This document shows positions 1-4,985 of a stretch of 5,007 bases of DNA, piece by piece (the first letter of the stretch is position 1; each line of letters opens with the position of its first letter). A program made the position numbers and the translations under genes. The notes under the pieces were generated by a model, which was not told where the DNA came from, made no database searches, and saw only the letters and a program-made list of their open reading frames with translations. The DNA lies in contig CAJKJS010000143.1 of the NCBI GenBank assembly GCA_905200265.1, positions 1 to 5,007 of the forward strand, read 5' to 3'. Source of the stretch: an uncultured Oscillospiraceae bacterium. Lineage in GTDB: Bacteria; Bacillota; Clostridia; Oscillospirales; Acutalibacteraceae.

Positions 1-746
1 CCCAGCCCTGTGTGTATGCGGTGGATCTGGCCGCGGCCCGTGCTTTGCAGGAAAACGGGTTTGAACCCGCCTGCGTCGCCGGTTTCTCCCTGGGTGAAAT
101 TGCGGCGCTGACCTTTGCCGGTGTATGGGACGAGACCACCGGGTTTGACTTTGTGTGCCACCGCGCCCAGTACATGAGCGACGCCACCGCCCTGACCGGC
201 GGCAGCATGGCGGCTATTTTGAAGCTGTCCAACGAAAAAGTCAACGAACTGGCCGAAAAGTACGACAAAGTGTTCCCGGTAAACTACAACTGCCCCGGAC
301 AGGTTTCCTGCGCAGGTGACAAAGAACAGCTGGACGCTTTCTGCAAAGATTGCAAAGAAGCCGGCGCCCGTGCCGTGCCGCTGGCCGTTTCCGGTGCGTT
401 CCATTCTCCGTTTATGGATACGGCAGCCGAAAACCTGAAAAAGCACCTGGAAGAAACGCCGGTGAAAGCCGCCGCTACCCCCATTTATGCCAACAAAACG
501 GCCGCTTTGTATCCGGATGACGAAGCGGGCATCCGTCAGAATATTGCCGATCAGGTGAACCACCCGGTTCGCTGGCAGGAAACGCTGGAAACCATGTGGA
601 ACGACGGCGTGACCGTGGTTGTGGAATGCGGCCCGGGCAAAACCCTGGCCGGTCTGGTGAAAAAGACGCTGCCCGCAGCCGTTGTTTGCCGGGTAGAAGA
701 CGCCGATACGCCACATGAAACCCTGACGACACTGCGCGCCCTGTAA
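1..746 (+). CDS. fabD: Malonyl-CoA:ACP transacylase FabD, 5' end cut off by window edge
   Basis: This cytoplasmic enzyme moves malonate from CoA to acyl carrier protein, supplying extender units for type II fatty acid synthesis. The gene is open from the window edge (first full codon at base 3), and 247 residues are visible. By comparison with E. coli FabD (nucleophile Ser92), about 63 N-terminal residues are missing. The nucleophile elbow reads GFSLGE with Ser at bases 87-89; most relatives have His where this has Phe. An Arg 25 residues later (in CHRAQYM) matches E. coli Arg117. The catalytic His lies in SGAFHSPFM at bases 402-404. NCPGQVSCAG and ECGPGKTLAGL are further family signatures. 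The GTG at base 12 is internal sequence, not a real start, because family homology (QPCVYAVDLAAARAL) continues upstream. fabG follows after 41 bp with no terminator between, so the two are probably cotranscribed. The family assignment is firm. Confidence 0.96.
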   Translation, partial: QPCVYAVDLAAARALQENGFEPACVAGFSLGEIAALTFAGVWDETTGFDFVCHRAQYMSDATALTGGSMAAILKLSNEKVNELAEKYDKVFPVNYNCPGQVSCAGDKEQLDAFCKDCKEAGARAVPLAVSGAFHSPFMDTAAENLKKHLEETPVKAAATPIYANKTAALYPDDEAGIRQNIADQVNHPVRWQETLETMWNDGVTVVVECGPGKTLAGLVKKTLPAAVVCRVEDADTPHETLTTLRAL

Positions 747-770
747 GAGCCGCTTTATAACTAGAAACGA

Positions 771-775
771 AAGGA
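771..775 (+). promoter_or_regulatory. Ribosome binding site of fabG, long spacing
   Basis: AAGGA, within the run GAAACGAAAGGATG, is the only Shine-Dalgarno-like site in the 41-bp fabD-fabG gap. It lies 12 bases before the ATG at 788, longer than the usual 5 to 9. No in-frame ATG, GTG or TTG sits closer, and the protein from 788 begins like a normal FabG, so the start stands. Confidence 0.6.
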
Positions 776-787
776 TGTTTATACATT

Positions 788-1537
788 ATGAAACTGCTTG
801 CCAATAAAGTTGCTGCCGTAACCGGCGGCGCCACGGGCATTGGCCGTTCGATCTGCCTCGCGATGGCCGAACAGGGCGCTGATATCGCCATTTTGTATGT
901 GGCCGTCATCCCCCAGGAAGTGGTGGACGAAACCATTCGCGCCATTGAAGAAAAAGGCGTGCGCGCCAAAGCATATGTGTGCGACGTATCCAACTTTGCG
1001 GAAACGGAAAACGTGATGAAGGAAGTCATCCGCGACATGGGTACCATCGACATTCTGGTGAACAATGCCGGTATCACCCGCGACAACCTGATGGTCCGCA
1101 TGAGCGAAGCCGACTTTGACGCTGTGATCAACGTAAACCTGAAGGGCATGTTCAACACCATGCATGCGCTGTACCGCCACATGATGAAAAAGGGCGGCCG
1201 CATTATCAACATTGCTTCCGTTTCCGGCATGATGGGCAACCCCGGCCAGGCCAACTACTCCGCTGCCAAAGCCGGCGTCATCGGCCTGACGAAAACCATC
1301 GCCAAGGAACTGGCGACCCGCAATGTGACGGTAAACGCCATTGCCCCCGGCTTTATTGCCACGCAGATGACCGAAGTGCTCAGCGATGCGGCGAAAGACG
1401 CGGCTCTGACCGGTATTCCCATGAAGAAAATGGGCCGTCCCGAAGATATTGCCAACGCGGCGGTGTTCCTGGCCAGCGACATGGCTTCGTACATTACCGG
1501 TGAAGTGCTGCGCGTAGACGGCGGCATGTGCATGTAA
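788..1537 (+). CDS. fabG: 3-oxoacyl-ACP reductase FabG (classical short-chain dehydrogenase)
   Basis: The enzyme reduces 3-ketoacyl-ACP to 3-hydroxyacyl-ACP in the fatty acid elongation cycle in the cytoplasm. At 249 residues it is close to the family's usual 244-250. The Rossmann dinucleotide motif TGGATGIG covers residues 12-19, and NNAG is at 92-95. The catalytic tetrad is Asn117 (NVNLKG), Ser144 (NIASVSG), Tyr157 and Lys161 (NYSAAKAG), each offset by 6 or 7 from the E. coli positions. The C-terminal YITGEVLRVDGGM is typical of FabG. One oddity is that the residue before the second glycine of the Rossmann motif is Thr16, where NADPH-using FabG proteins normally have Arg. The end of the second strand reads ILYVAVIPQ, hydrophobic where polar or basic residues usually hold the cofactor phosphate. 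Position between fabD and fabF supports FabG over another dehydrogenase. Cofactor preference is open. Confidence 0.95.
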   Translation: MKLLANKVAAVTGGATGIGRSICLAMAEQGADIAILYVAVIPQEVVDETIRAIEEKGVRAKAYVCDVSNFAETENVMKEVIRDMGTIDILVNNAGITRDNLMVRMSEADFDAVINVNLKGMFNTMHALYRHMMKKGGRIINIASVSGMMGNPGQANYSAAKAGVIGLTKTIAKELATRNVTVNAIAPGFIATQMTEVLSDAAKDAALTGIPMKKMGRPEDIANAAVFLASDMASYITGEVLRVDGGMCM

Positions 1538-1578
1538 CCGGCACCCTTTATACTTTACTATTTCTACTAGCATAATAC

Positions 1579-1584
1579 GGAGGA
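1579..1584 (+). promoter_or_regulatory. Strong ribosome binding site of fabF
   Basis: GGAGGA lies 7 bases before the ATG at 1592, close to an ideal Shine-Dalgarno site, and fixes the fabF start. It sits at the end of the 54-bp AT-rich fabG-fabF gap and is visibly stronger than the fabG site, which suggests that FabF is translated efficiently. Confidence 0.8.
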
Positions 1585-1591
1585 ATTTGAC

Positions 1592-2833
1592 ATGAGTAAG
1601 CGTGTAGTTATCACGGGCCTGGGCGCCATTTCTCCCGTGGGCAATGACGTGCCCACCGCCTGGCAGTCCCTGATCGAAGGTAAAAGCGGGATCGACACCA
1701 TCCATAAATTCGACATTACCGCCGACCCCAACTGCAAAGTCAGCGTGGCCGGGGAAGTGAAAGACTTCGACCCCACCCAGTACATGGAAAAATCCGAAGT
1801 ACGCAAAACCGACCTGTATGCCCAGTACGCCATGGCTGCCGCTGTGCAGGCCATGAACGACAGTGGCATTGAAGGCAAAGTGGACGGCGACCGGCTGGGC
1901 GTATATGTAGGCAGCGGCATCGGCGGCATGAACACCTTCATGACGGAAGACAAAAAGTGGCTGGATACCGGCATGCGCAAAGTCAGCCCCTACTTCATTC
2001 CCATGCTGATCTCCAACATTGCTTCGGGCAACATCGCCATTCGTTTTAAGGCCCATGGTCCTTCCATGTGCATTGCCACGGCTTGTGCTACGTCCTGCAA
2101 CTGCATCGGCGAAGCCTACCGGGCCATTCGCTACGGGTATGCCGACGCGATGATCACCGGCGGCGCGGAAGCCACCATTAACCCCCTGGCTGTCGCCGGC
2201 TTTATGAACTGCAAAGCCCTGACCCTGGAAAGCGACCCGAAAAAAGCTTCGGTTCCGTTTGACAAAAACCGCAGCGGGTTTGTTATGGGTGAAGGCGGCG
2301 CCATGATGGTGCTGGAAGAATACGAACACGCCGTTGCGCGTGGGGCCCATATCTACGCCGAAATCGTCGGCTATGGCAACACCAACGACGCCCACCACAT
2401 GACGGCTCCCGATCCCGAAGCAAAGGGTTCGGCCCACGCCATCGAACTGGCCATTGAAGAAGCCGGTATGCCGAAAGACGCGAAACTGTACATCAACGCC
2501 CACGGCACCAGCACGCACCTCAATGACATGACGGAAACGAAGGCGTTTAAACTGGCTCTGGGTGAAGATAATGCCCGCAAGGCCATGATCAGCTCCACCA
2601 AGAGCATGACCGGCCACATGCTGGGCGCTACCGGCGCTTTTGAAGCCATTGTGTGCGCCAAAGCGCTGGAAGAGGGCGTGATTCCCCCCACCATCGGATA
2701 CACGGAACCCGATCCCGATTGCGACCTGGATTACACCCCCAACACGGCGAAGAAAGCCGAACTGGACTATGCGATTTCCACCAACCTGGGCTTTGGCGGT
2801 CACAACGCCTGCCTGGTCATGAAGAAGATCTGA
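1592..2833 (+). CDS. fabF: 3-oxoacyl-ACP synthase II FabF (ketosynthase)
   Basis: FabF carries out the decarboxylating condensation of acyl groups with malonyl-ACP that elongates fatty acids, using malonyl-ACP made by FabD. The protein is 413 residues, the normal family length, with a thiolase fold in two halves. The N-terminus RVVITGLGAISPVGND is a family signature. The nucleophile is Cys165 (IATACATSC). The decarboxylation histidines are His304 (NAHGTSTHLND) and His342 (KSMTGHMLGATGA), and Lys337 is the conserved lysine before the latter. This Cys-His-His arrangement separates FabF/FabB from FabH, which is Cys-His-Asn. The length and C-terminal GFGGHNACLVMKK favour FabF. In the mobile C-terminal loop, Leu399 replaces the Phe found at E. 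coli position 398, while the gating Phe (401) is kept. The stop codon lies in the first copy of a 13-bp tandem repeat. It is probably cotranscribed with fabD and fabG. Confidence 0.97.
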   Translation: MSKRVVITGLGAISPVGNDVPTAWQSLIEGKSGIDTIHKFDITADPNCKVSVAGEVKDFDPTQYMEKSEVRKTDLYAQYAMAAAVQAMNDSGIEGKVDGDRLGVYVGSGIGGMNTFMTEDKKWLDTGMRKVSPYFIPMLISNIASGNIAIRFKAHGPSMCIATACATSCNCIGEAYRAIRYGYADAMITGGAEATINPLAVAGFMNCKALTLESDPKKASVPFDKNRSGFVMGEGGAMMVLEEYEHAVARGAHIYAEIVGYGNTNDAHHMTAPDPEAKGSAHAIELAIEEAGMPKDAKLYINAHGTSTHLNDMTETKAFKLALGEDNARKAMISSTKSMTGHMLGATGAFEAIVCAKALEEGVIPPTIGYTEPDPDCDLDYTPNTAKKAELDYAISTNLGFGGHNACLVMKKI

Positions 2834-2849
2834 GCAGAAGATCTGAGCA
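2824..2849 (+). repeat. Perfect 13-bp tandem duplication spanning the fabF stop codon
   Basis: The unit GAAGATCTGAGCA occurs twice in direct succession, at 2824-2836 and 2837-2849, without a mismatch. The first copy encodes the last residues of FabF and its TGA stop (2831-2833). The second copy is untranslated and leads directly into the A-tract before the hairpin at 2857. Thirteen is not a multiple of three, so the second TGA is out of the fabF frame. The identity of the copies suggests a recent slippage or duplication event. Confidence 0.95.
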
Positions 2850-2886
2850 AAAAAAGGGCCGCCCCCGGCGGGCGGCCTGTTTGATT
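2849..2886 (+). terminator. GC-rich hairpin between fabF and fabZ, probable partial or bidirectional terminator
   Basis: The arms GGCCGCCC (2857-2864) and GGGCGGCC (2870-2877) pair perfectly over 8 G-C pairs with a 5-base loop, CCGGC. On the + strand the tail is only moderately T-rich (TGTTTGATT). On the - strand the stem is followed by seven Ts, the complement of 2849-2855, so it should stop antisense transcription better than sense transcription. It begins 23 bases after the fabF stop. No promoter is visible between it and fabZ, so some read-through is expected. It may lower fabZ expression relative to fabF or protect the mRNA end. Confidence 0.75.
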
Positions 2887-2905
2887 CCCCGCTCTTTAGG
2901 ATACG

Positions 2906-2915
2906 AAAGGAAGGA
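2906..2915 (+). promoter_or_regulatory. Ribosome binding site of fabZ
   Basis: The purine run AAAGGAAGGA ends 9 bases before the ATG at 2925 and fixes the fabZ start. It lies in the 47-bp stretch after the fabF-fabZ hairpin, in which I see no paired -35 and -10 boxes. Confidence 0.75.
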
Positions 2916-2924
2916 CGAAACGCG

Positions 2925-3344
2925 ATGAATCGTGAAGAACTCAAGCAGATCCTGCCCCACCGGGAACCCATGCTGCTCCTGGATGAAGCGGAACTCACCC
3001 CCGACGGGGAAGCCATCGGCCGCTACCATGTAAACGGCGATGAATTTTTCCTGCAGGGCCATTTCCCCGATATGCCGGTCATGCCCGGCGTGATCCAGCT
3101 GGAAATCATGGCGCAGACCTGCTGCGCCCTGATGAAAGACGAAGTCAAGGGCAAAAACACCCTGTACACCGGCATTAACAATGCAAAATTTAAGGGCATG
3201 GTCCGCCCGGGCGACACTCTGGAAACCCACTGCAAAATCGTGAAAGCCCGCCCGCCGTTTTATTTTGCGGAAGGCAAAGGGTTTGTCGATGGAAAACTAT
3301 GCGTAAAAGCGGAACTGAGTTTTGCGCTGACGCCGAAAGAATAA
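2925..3344 (+). CDS. fabZ: 3-hydroxyacyl-ACP dehydratase FabZ
   Basis: FabZ removes water from 3-hydroxyacyl-ACP to give trans-2-enoyl-ACP, the step after FabG in the elongation cycle. The protein is 139 residues, the usual single hot-dog domain length. It opens with the family signature ILPHREPMLLLD (residues 9-20). The active site is His46 in QGHFPDMPVMPGV and Glu60 in QLEIMAQ; their spacing of 14 matches the His49/Glu63 pair of the Pseudomonas enzyme. KFKGMVRPGDTLE (88-100) is the usual second-strand signature. Length and sequence fit FabZ rather than the longer isomerase FabA. It is separated from fabF by a hairpin and has no visible promoter of its own, so it probably depends on read-through from upstream. 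Unlike many Bacillota clusters, no accB lies before it and no accC/D/A follows; a terminator comes 11 bases after its stop. Confidence 0.96.
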   Translation: MNREELKQILPHREPMLLLDEAELTPDGEAIGRYHVNGDEFFLQGHFPDMPVMPGVIQLEIMAQTCCALMKDEVKGKNTLYTGINNAKFKGMVRPGDTLETHCKIVKARPPFYFAEGKGFVDGKLCVKAELSFALTPKE

Positions 3345-3355
3345 TCGGTCTCGAC

Positions 3356-3390
3356 GGCTTCCCAAAAACGGGAAGCCATCCTTTTCCCTG
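3356..3390 (+). terminator. Terminator at the end of the fab cluster
   Basis: The arms GGCTTCCC (3356-3363) and GGGAAGCC (3370-3377) form a perfect 8-bp stem with a 6-base loop, AAAAAC. The tail ATCCTTTTCCCTG is T-rich but interrupted by Cs. It lies 11 bases after the fabZ stop and before a well-formed promoter, which fits the end of the fab transcript. Confidence 0.8.
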
Positions 3391-3431
3391 TATTGTAGCC
3401 GTTTTGAAATTCTTTTGTGATTTTTTTGTTG

Positions 3432-3460
3432 TTGTTTTTCGTTTTGGGGCATGCTATAAT
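3432..3460 (+). promoter_or_regulatory. Extended -10 promoter of the lipoprotein unit
   Basis: The -10 box is a perfect TATAAT (3455-3460) preceded by TG at 3452-3453, giving the extended form TGCTATAAT. Exactly 17 bases upstream is TTGTTT (3432-3437), which matches the -35 consensus TTGACA in its first three bases only. The region from about 3405 to 3445 is strikingly T-rich, which could act as a curved upstream element. Transcription would start near 3467, leaving a leader of about 80 bases before the gene at 3549. This is a typical housekeeping sigma factor promoter. Confidence 0.8.
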
Positions 3461-3492
3461 CTGGAAGCACAGCATAATCGCTTGGCATAGAC

Positions 3493-3524
3493 GGGTATCC
3501 TGTACGTTTTGAAAAAGGACACCC
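3493..3524 (+). other. Hairpin in the leader of the SGNH lipoprotein gene
   Basis: GGGTATCCT (3493-3501) can pair with AGGACACCC (3516-3524), giving eight base pairs around a single A/C mismatch and a 14-base loop. The right arm includes AGGA, part of a possible ribosome binding site for the ATG at 3525, so folding would hide that start while leaving the next site at 3531 free. The stem is modest and may have no regulatory role. Confidence 0.4.
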
Positions 3525-3530
3525 ATGAGA

Positions 3531-3538
3531 AAGGAAGG
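3531..3538 (+). promoter_or_regulatory. Ribosome binding site deciding the SGNH lipoprotein start
   Basis: AAGGAAGG lies 10 bases before the ATG at 3549. It supports that start over the in-frame ATG at 3525, which would add eight residues including two Glu ahead of the signal peptide. The competing site AAAGGA (3514-3519) is only 5 bases from 3525 and is partly buried in the leader hairpin. Confidence 0.65.
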
Positions 3539-3548
3539 TTTTGAAAGT

Positions 3549-4448
3549 ATGAAAAAACGCGTCGCTCTCTTTTTGACAGCTTTACTTGCGCTGTCGGCTT
3601 TTGTTGGTTGTTCTTCTTCGCCGGAGACCACCGGCGAAGGCGGCACGTCGTCTTCCCAGCCGTCTGCACAGGAAAGCACCAATGGCGGTGAAGACGATGG
3701 CGAATCGACCGAGCCCTCCCAGCCGGAAGAACCGGACGATGAACCGGCGGATGGATCTTCGACGCCTTCTTCGTCCACCCCGTCTTCGTCGGAAGGCTCT
3801 TCGGAAGGCGAAGTGCCCACCGGCGCCGATGTAGGCGCTTCGTTCTTTGACGACGCCGTGTTTATCGGCGACAGCATTTCGCTGCGGCTCACCTATTACT
3901 GCCAGGCGCATCCCGACGCGCTGGGCAAAGCCCAATTTTTGACGGCTGGTTCCCTGGGCAGCGGCAACGCCCTGTGGGACGAAAATAGCCAGGACGCCGT
4001 ATTCCCGCTGTATAATGGCCAGCAGGTCACTTTGCAGGACGGCGTAGCCAAAAGCGGTGCGAAAAAAGTGTTTATCATGCTGGGGATGAACGATATTGGC
4101 CTGTATGGCATGGATGGCGCCCGGGACAATATGGAATCCCTGATTGAACTCATCCTGGAAAAATCGCCGGATGTGAAAATCTACGTGCAGAGCATGACCC
4201 CCATGCTGACGAGCCACCAGCTCAAGAGCCTGAACAACACGAACATCGACACCTACAACAAGTTGCTCAAAGAAATGTGCAATGAAAAAGGATACGAATT
4301 TGTTGACGTGGCCAGTGTGATGAAAGATTCCGATGGCGGCCTGATTCCTTCGTACTGCAGTGACGGCGGAGACGGCGGCATGGGGATGCACTTCACCGAC
4401 GCCGGCGCCAAAGCGTGGGTTGACTACCTGCGTACACATGTTTCGTAA
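3549..4448 (+). CDS. SGNH/GDSL-type hydrolase lipoprotein with acidic stalk
   Basis: This is predicted to be a membrane-anchored extracellular hydrolase of 299 residues; the substrate is unknown. The start at 3549 gives a clean lipoprotein signal, MKKRVALFLTALLALSAF, with lipobox FVGC and lipidated Cys21. Phe at -3 is less usual but fits the broader lipoprotein pattern. Residues 22-97 are a low-complexity stalk rich in Ser, Glu, Pro, Gly, Thr and Asp, likely spanning the cell wall. The hydrolase domain follows: block I FIGDSIS with presumed nucleophile Ser109, block II-like TAGSLGSGNA (132-141), block III LGMNDIG with Asn181, and a C-terminal His281 in GMGMHFTDAGAKAW. The Asp expected three residues before that His is Met278, and the nearest Asp is at 275. 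Three Cys remain after lipidation (118, 244, 270). Relatives act as esterases or deacetylases on cell wall or glycan acyl groups, so a surface role is plausible but inferred. It heads the two-gene unit with the DUF4358 lipoprotein. Confidence 0.85.
   Translation: MKKRVALFLTALLALSAFVGCSSSPETTGEGGTSSSQPSAQESTNGGEDDGESTEPSQPEEPDDEPADGSSTPSSSTPSSSEGSSEGEVPTGADVGASFFDDAVFIGDSISLRLTYYCQAHPDALGKAQFLTAGSLGSGNALWDENSQDAVFPLYNGQQVTLQDGVAKSGAKKVFIMLGMNDIGLYGMDGARDNMESLIELILEKSPDVKIYVQSMTPMLTSHQLKSLNNTNIDTYNKLLKEMCNEKGYEFVDVASVMKDSDGGLIPSYCSDGGDGGMGMHFTDAGAKAWVDYLRTHVS
3762..3791 (+). repeat. Two 15-base repeats encoding TPSSS-TPSSS in the stalk
   Basis: Bases 3762-3776 and 3777-3791 each encode Thr-Pro-Ser-Ser-Ser (residues 72-81 of the SGNH lipoprotein). 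The copies differ at three third-codon positions, so they are an older duplication or are kept by selection on the protein. The block sits within the flexible stalk. Confidence 0.75.
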
Positions 4449-4473
4449 TGGCCTTTTTCCATGATGCAAGAAA

Positions 4474-4479
4474 AGAGGA
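4474..4479 (+). promoter_or_regulatory. Ribosome binding site deciding the DUF4358 lipoprotein start
   Basis: AGAGGA is 7 bases before the ATG at 4487 and only 1 base before the in-frame ATG at 4481. The in-frame ATG at 4448, which overlaps the upstream stop as TAATG, has no such site. The start at 4487 also gives the cleanest signal peptide. Confidence 0.75.
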
Positions 4480-4486
4480 CATGACT

Positions 4487-4966
4487 ATGAAGAAAATGAG
4501 AACCCTGTGCGGTCTTGTGTGCCTGCTGCTTTGTGTGGCGCTGTGTGCCTGTTCCAATGGTAGCAGCACCAGTGGCAAAACCGTAGACGTCAAAGCCGCC
4601 ATGGAAGAAATCAAGGGCACGTATGAGTTTTCCGATGTCAATGATGTGACCGACAACATGCTGATGTCGGTGTACGGCATTGACCAGAAGAATGTCAAGA
4701 GCTACGCCGGTTTGACCGACGCTTCGGGCATTCAGGCCACGGATATCATGCTGGTGGAAGCGAACGACAGCGATGCCGCCGAAGCGGTGCGCGCTGCTTT
4801 GCAGGCCCGGCTGGATAACCGCAAAAGCCAGATGAAGGACTATCTGCCGGACGTGTACGCCACCCTGGAAAAAAGCAAGGTTTCGGTCAGCGGCAATTAT
4901 GTGGCGCTGATCTGCGACGAAAATCAGGACAAGATCCTGTCGCTGTACGAAAGCTGCTTTAAATAA
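4487..4966 (+). CDS. DUF4358-type small lipoprotein
   Basis: This is a 159-residue predicted lipoprotein of unknown function. From 4487 the signal is MKKMRTLCGLVCLLLCVAL with lipobox LCAC and lipidated Cys22. After a short Ser/Gly/Thr linker (23-31), residues 33-157 resemble DUF4358 as I remember that family. The supporting features are an early helix ending in YEFSDV, then MSVYGIDQKNV (60-70), the strand TDIMLVEAND (85-94), the helix DAAEAVRAALQARLDNR (96-112), KDYLPDVY (117-124) and the closing strand SGNYVALICDE (135-145). No catalytic motif is visible. The domain is probably a small alpha/beta fold on the outer membrane surface. An in-frame ATG at 4448 overlaps the upstream stop but would add 13 residues with acidic charges before the signal. 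The gene follows the SGNH lipoprotein after 38 bases, has no promoter of its own, and is probably cotranscribed with it. The family call is from memory of the motif pattern. Confidence 0.85.
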   Translation: MKKMRTLCGLVCLLLCVALCACSNGSSTSGKTVDVKAAMEEIKGTYEFSDVNDVTDNMLMSVYGIDQKNVKSYAGLTDASGIQATDIMLVEANDSDAAEAVRAALQARLDNRKSQMKDYLPDVYATLEKSKVSVSGNYVALICDENQDKILSLYESCFK

Positions 4967-4985
4967 AGTACAAGAAAGAAAAGGG

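Noticed and set aside
756..761. TATAAC in the fabD-fabG gap as a -10 box
   Set aside because: The matching -35 position lies in the GC-rich end of fabD and shows no resemblance to the consensus.
747..787. FapR- or FabT-type operator near the fab genes
   Set aside because: I looked for the known palindromic patterns in the intergenic gaps and saw none. Any such site would more likely lie upstream of the window.
1548..1576. Possible promoter between fabG and fabF (CATAAT at 1571-1576)
   Set aside because: The -35 position reads TTATAC, a poor match, and transcription would start on or after the ribosome binding site at 1579-1584.
2653..2928. A 91-codon + strand open frame overlapping the fabF end
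   Set aside because: It is out of frame inside fabF, rich in Arg and Pro, and reads through the hairpin. It is a shadow of fabF.
779..3016. A 745-codon open frame on the - strand opposite fabG, fabF and the start of fabZ
   Set aside because: It is rich in His, Gly, Phe, Val and Ala in a pattern typical of the complement of GC-biased coding sequence. It shows no recognisable domain and lies wholly opposite well-identified genes.
3299..3490. A 63-codon + strand open frame starting inside fabZ
   Set aside because: It starts within fabZ without a ribosome binding site and crosses both the terminator hairpin and the promoter; the residues from the T-rich stretch (FFCDFFVVVF) simply reflect base composition.
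3260..3892. A 210-codon open frame on the - strand across the promoter region
   Set aside because: It runs across the fabZ end, terminator, promoter and stalk, with a Ser/Asp-rich start that mirrors the stalk repeat. No homology is recognisable.
3582..4469. A 295-codon open frame on the - strand opposite the SGNH lipoprotein gene
   Set aside because: Its Arg-rich runs are the reverse complement of the Ser/Glu/Pro stalk codons, and it has no domain signature. The + strand gene is clearly real.
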